From: Bacillota bacterium | GTDB taxonomy: Bacteria; Bacillota; Clostridia; Oscillospirales; Ruminococcaceae | Direction: 5' to 3' | DNA length: 7,143 nucleotides | Assembly: GCA_023451415.1 (NCBI GenBank) | Contig: JAEXZK010000142.1 | Span: forward strand, 1 to 7,143 | Part shown: in pieces, positions 4,847-7,143 of the stretch | Layout of the letters: each line of letters opens with the position of its first letter | Position numbering within the stretch: position 1 is the stretch's first letter | Program-made: the position numbers and the translations under genes | Notes under the pieces: model-generated | The model's database searches: none | Told to the model about the DNA's origin: nothing | The model's input: only the letters and a program-made list of their open reading frames with translations

Positions 4847-6097
4847 TTATTTGATGGTGAAGTATTTTTCGGGGACTTCCACCTGGGTAGAGCCCATGAA
4901 GTGGCCGGGATTACCCATGATGTAGGTATCCTGATAGACCAGGAAGATGTTTTCGGACTTGACTTCTGTCTCCACGTTGGTGTAGTTGGAGCCGTTCCAC
5001 TCAGCCTTGGGCGAGAACACCTGATAGGCCTTGGCAATATCGTCGATGTCGGCAAGCTCGCTCTCGCCCTTGATGACGTTCATGGCGTGCTGGGCAAGGC
5101 CGGCAGTGGTGGTGTAGCCGTAAGAATAGGCCCAGGTGCCAAAGTGATCGGCGCCGCCCTTTTCGTTGATGGCGGACTCGACCTTGGCAAGGATCTTGTC
5201 AAAGTCGCCGGCCTCGGCGGTCAGGTCGATGCCCAGCGCGCCGGGGTAGCCCATCAGGGGAGAGGGCAGGTCGGCCTCGATGAAATATCCGCCGTACTCA
5301 AGCAGCTGCTTGAGCAAGGGCTCGGTGTGGGCGTCGTTGGTGCAGAAGTAGGCGGCGTTCTTGCCGTACTTATCAACCCACTCGGGAACCTTCTCAAGGA
5401 TGTAGGCCTGGGCGCCGGCAACGCCGACGTCGGAGGTGGGATCGGGAGCGGTCTCAAGGACGAACTCCATGCCAAACTCCTCGCAGGCCGCCTTCATGAC
5501 GGCGACGCGGCGGCTCATGGTCTCATAGGCCATATGCCGGGGGAAGGAGATGTGTACAAAGGTGTCGCAGCCCAGCTCATGGGCGGTGCGGATGATCAGG
5601 TAGCCGCGGGCAACGAAGTCGTTGTTGCAGACCAGATCAGCGGCGCTGCCGATTTCGGGCAGGTCCTCATGAGCCTCGCCGGCGATGCAGAGGATGTCGG
5701 GGCGGGTCTCCTTGATCTTGCGGAAGGCCTCGGTGGTGCCGGGGACGGACTGGTTGACGATGATTGCCTTCATCTGAGGATCGTCGGAGAGATTGACGAT
5801 GGTCTGGATGGTGGTCTCAAGCTCCTCGGTAAAGTTATCGGGGTAGATGGCCAGCTTGACCATGTCCTCACCGTACTGGGCCTGGAACGCCTCAGCGCCG
5901 CGTCTGTCATCCTCAGACTGGGAGACGGAGCCGGTCACAATGCCAATGTGGAATTCCTCTGCCGCCTGGGAATCCCCTGCGGCAGAAGTCTGCGCGTCAG
6001 AGGCCGGACTACTGGAGCTCTGGGTAGCGGTGTTGCCGCAGGCGCCAAGCGCAAAGAGCATGGCCGCGGCTAGCAGGATGCTGATTAACTTCTTCAT
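4847..6097 (-). CDS. Lipoprotein solute-binding protein, DUF3798-like, of the ABC importer
   Basis: The product (416 residues) is the first gene of the operon. It begins with a lipoprotein signal: MKK, a hydrophobic core (4-17) and lipobox LGAC with Cys20. A Ser/Ala/Thr/Gln-rich linker (22-45) follows, typical for tethering a binding domain to the outer face of the membrane. The body from residue 49 (HIGIVTGSVSQSEDD) has the alternating strand-helix pattern of a periplasmic-binding-protein fold: MKAIIVNQSVPGTTEAF (109-125), ILCIAGEAHEDLP (135-147), DTFVHISFPRHM (178-189), AAYFCTNDAHTEPLL (248-262). From memory this pattern, including the SFPRHM and CTNDAHTEP segments, fits the DUF3798 family, which has a crystal structure from a clostridium but no assigned ligand. 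It is not a close match to ribose or galactose binding proteins. The start is ATG 6097 with GGAGG six bases upstream. It is the binding component for the downstream ATPase and permeases. Family name moderately sure, role sure, ligand unknown. Confidence 0.92.
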   Translation of the reverse strand: MKKLISILLAAAMLFALGACGNTATQSSSSPASDAQTSAAGDSQAAEEFHIGIVTGSVSQSEDDRRGAEAFQAQYGEDMVKLAIYPDNFTEELETTIQTIVNLSDDPQMKAIIVNQSVPGTTEAFRKIKETRPDILCIAGEAHEDLPEIGSAADLVCNNDFVARGYLIIRTAHELGCDTFVHISFPRHMAYETMSRRVAVMKAACEEFGMEFVLETAPDPTSDVGVAGAQAYILEKVPEWVDKYGKNAAYFCTNDAHTEPLLKQLLEYGGYFIEADLPSPLMGYPGALGIDLTAEAGDFDKILAKVESAINEKGGADHFGTWAYSYGYTTTAGLAQHAMNVIKGESELADIDDIAKAYQVFSPKAEWNGSNYTNVETEVKSENIFLVYQDTYIMGNPGHFMGSTQVEVPEKYFTIK

Positions 6098-6103
6098 AAA
6101 AAA

Positions 6104-6108
6104 CCTCC
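6104..6108 (-). promoter_or_regulatory. RBS of the binding-protein gene
   Basis: GGAGG is followed by six T residues and then the ATG at 6097-6095. The site fixes the start directly upstream of an intact lipoprotein signal peptide. Confidence 0.8.
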
Positions 6109-6145
6109 AAAATTCTGTTCGTCAACGGTGATGACCAACGACTTT

Positions 6146-6173
6146 ATTTTAGCATGGATTCATACTTTGTCAA
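6146..6173 (-). promoter_or_regulatory. Promoter of the transporter operon
   Basis: On the minus strand TTGACA (6173-6168) is followed after 16 bases by TAAAAT (6151-6146). TGC directly precedes TAAAAT, giving an extended -10. Transcription should start near 6139, leaving a leader of about 40 bases with no riboswitch-sized structure. The consensus -35 implies a strong promoter likely to be held by a repressor. Confidence 0.8.
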
Positions 6174-6187
6174 CACTTTCAAGTGTT
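6172..6187. promoter_or_regulatory. Palindromic candidate operator overlapping the -35 box
   Basis: The sequence AACACTT-TC-AAGTGTT is a perfect 7+2+7 inverted repeat. Its left end shares two bases with the TTGACA box of the operon promoter. Its place and symmetry fit a dimeric regulator that blocks, or assists, RNA polymerase. No regulator gene is in the window, so the protein is unknown. The short central gap and low GC make it a poor terminator. Confidence 0.55.
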
Positions 6188-6199
6188 ATCGGGGTAAAT

Positions 6200-6213
6200 C
6201 GACAGCGCTTTAT
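6200..6213 (-). promoter_or_regulatory. Possible cre-like (CcpA/LacI-family) site
   Basis: Read on the minus strand, ATAAAGCGCTGTCG matches 10 of 14 bases of the ideal palindrome TGAAAGCGCTTTCA, including the whole AAAGCGCT core. It lies about 27 bases upstream of the -35 box, where catabolite control of a carbon-source importer could act. The outer bases match poorly, so this is tentative. Confidence 0.3.
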
Positions 6214-6237
6214 CATAAAACAGCATGTTTTTTGAAG

Positions 6238-7143
6238 TCAATTCCCGTTTCGGACAAGCTTCAGCAGCGTATCCCTGTCGTTGGCCGCCCGTCCCTCCAC
6301 CACCAGCTCCAGCAGGCTGCGGAGTTCGCGGCCCACCGCAGGGCCGGGGGGGACGCCCTCAGCCAGCAGGTCCCGGCCGTTTACCGCCAGGTCCTTCAGG
6401 GAAAAACACTGCTTCTCCTCCAATACCTGGTCCAAGAGCCTTTCCACCTGACCCAGGCGTGTCAGCCGTTCCTCCGCCACCCCGGGGGCCTGGGCCAGGG
6501 TGTCGGCCTTCTGCACCGCTATCAGCCGGCGGAGCTGTTCTTCCCCCAGCCTGCCCAGCCACCGGCGGACCGTCGCCGGTTCCGGCTGCAAAGGGAGGTC
6601 GTGGCGCGCCACCAGCTCCGCCACCGCCCGCCGGACCCCGTTATCCAAGCGGAGGCGGGCAGTGATCTCCTCCGCCATTTTGGCCCCGGCCGCGCTATGG
6701 CCATAGAAATGCCCGGTTCCGTCCGCCCCCAGGGTGAAGCAGGCCGGCTTTGCAATGTCGTGGAAAAGCAGGGCCAGCCTGGTGATCTCATCCGGCGGTG
6801 CGGAAGCCGCCGCCAGCGCGGTATGCTCCCACACGTCCAGGTGGTGCCAGGGGGTGCGCTGTGCAAAGCCCACCATGGGCCCGATCTCGGGGATGGGCAC
6901 CGCCAGCACATCTGGGAACTCCAGCAGCACCCGGCGGGCCCCCGGCCCCGCTGCCATCCGGCGGATCTCGGAGCCGACCCGTTCCCAGGCGATCCTGCCC
7001 AGCAGCTCCCGCTCCCCATGGAGGGCAGCCGCCGTCCTCCCCTCCACCGCAAAGTTATAAACTGCGGCAAAGCGCAGCGCCCGCAGGATGCGCAAGGCAT
7101 CCTCCCGGAAACGCGCCTCGGGATCCCCCACGCACCGGATGAC
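6238..7143 (-). CDS. cca: CCA-adding enzyme (tRNA nucleotidyltransferase) with HD domain, partial
   Basis: The visible 301 residues are the C-terminal part of a class II tRNA nucleotidyltransferase, which adds or repairs the 3' CCA of tRNAs in the cytoplasm. The reading frame is open to the window edge, so the catalytic nucleotidyltransferase head (about 140-150 residues) and the true start are outside. Visible residues 6-27 hold the class II motif GDPEARFREDALRILRALRFA, whose Arg and Asp residues help select the incoming nucleotide. An HD phosphohydrolase-like domain follows: HHLDVWEHT (100-108), LLFHDIAKP (125-133) with the His-Asp pair at 128-129, GHFYGHSAAGA (144-154) and a later ARHD. 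This combination is common in clostridial CCA enzymes. The gene ends in TGA at 6240-6238, 65 bases before the -35 box of the next operon. No convincing terminator separates them, so some read-through is possible. Its function is unrelated to the transporter. Confidence 0.95.
   Translation of the reverse strand, partial: VIRCVGDPEARFREDALRILRALRFAAVYNFAVEGRTAAALHGERELLGRIAWERVGSEIRRMAAGPGARRVLLEFPDVLAVPIPEIGPMVGFAQRTPWHHLDVWEHTALAAASAPPDEITRLALLFHDIAKPACFTLGADGTGHFYGHSAAGAKMAEEITARLRLDNGVRRAVAELVARHDLPLQPEPATVRRWLGRLGEEQLRRLIAVQKADTLAQAPGVAEERLTRLGQVERLLDQVLEEKQCFSLKDLAVNGRDLLAEGVPPGPAVGRELRSLLELVVEGRAANDRDTLLKLVRNGN

Noticed and set aside
6172..6187. The AACACTT/AAGTGTT palindrome as terminator of cca
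   Set aside because: The arms are AT-rich, the loop is two bases, and no T-tract follows. Its overlap with the -35 box fits an operator better.
6217..6231. AAAACA-GCA-TGTTTT inverted repeat after cca as a terminator
   Set aside because: The stem is six A/T-rich pairs whose U-run is part of the stem itself; too weak to call a terminator.

Overview
The window looks like chromosomal DNA from a GC-rich, low-branching Gram-positive anaerobe of the Clostridia, most like the Oscillospiraceae. This is inferred from strong AGGAGG ribosome binding sites, housekeeping sigma-type promoters, a lipoprotein-type solute binding protein, and a clostridial-style CCA-adding enzyme with an HD domain. No mobile element, tRNA, rRNA or CRISPR array is visible. 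All supported protein genes lie on the minus strand.

Right end (6238-7143): the C-terminal two thirds of a class II CCA-adding enzyme (cca), cut by the window edge. A 140-base gap follows (6098-6237). It carries a strong minus-strand promoter (TTGACA / 16 bases / extended-10 TAAAAT), a 7+2+7 palindrome overlapping the -35 box, and a weaker cre-like site.

Centre (484-6097): one five-gene operon read right to left. It encodes a lipoprotein binding protein resembling the DUF3798 family, a double ATPase of the RbsA/MglA/YufO type, two paralogous BPD_transp_2 permeases, and a small one-helix membrane protein with an acidic tail. A GC-rich hairpin separates the binding protein from the ATPase. The last four genes are tightly coupled: a 10-base gap with the RBS touching the stop, then two 4-base overlaps (ATGA, GTGA). 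The operon ends in a perfect 16-bp inverted repeat. The layout is a complete type-II-like ABC importer plus one unexplained small partner. The substrate is not known; the permeases hint at a nucleoside or simple-sugar-like compound.

Left end (1-438): no convincing protein gene. It contains a near-consensus minus-strand promoter (TTGAAA / 17 bases / TATACT). Directly downstream is an approximately 95-base, highly structured segment closed by a perfect 8-bp helix and followed by a U-tract. I read this as a free-standing small RNA of unrecognised family, with a possible internal pseudoknot. The first 31 bases look like the 3' part of a terminator for a gene arriving from the left on the plus strand.

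The two most promising under-described elements are the DUF3798-type importer with its fifth small gene, and the structured small RNA.
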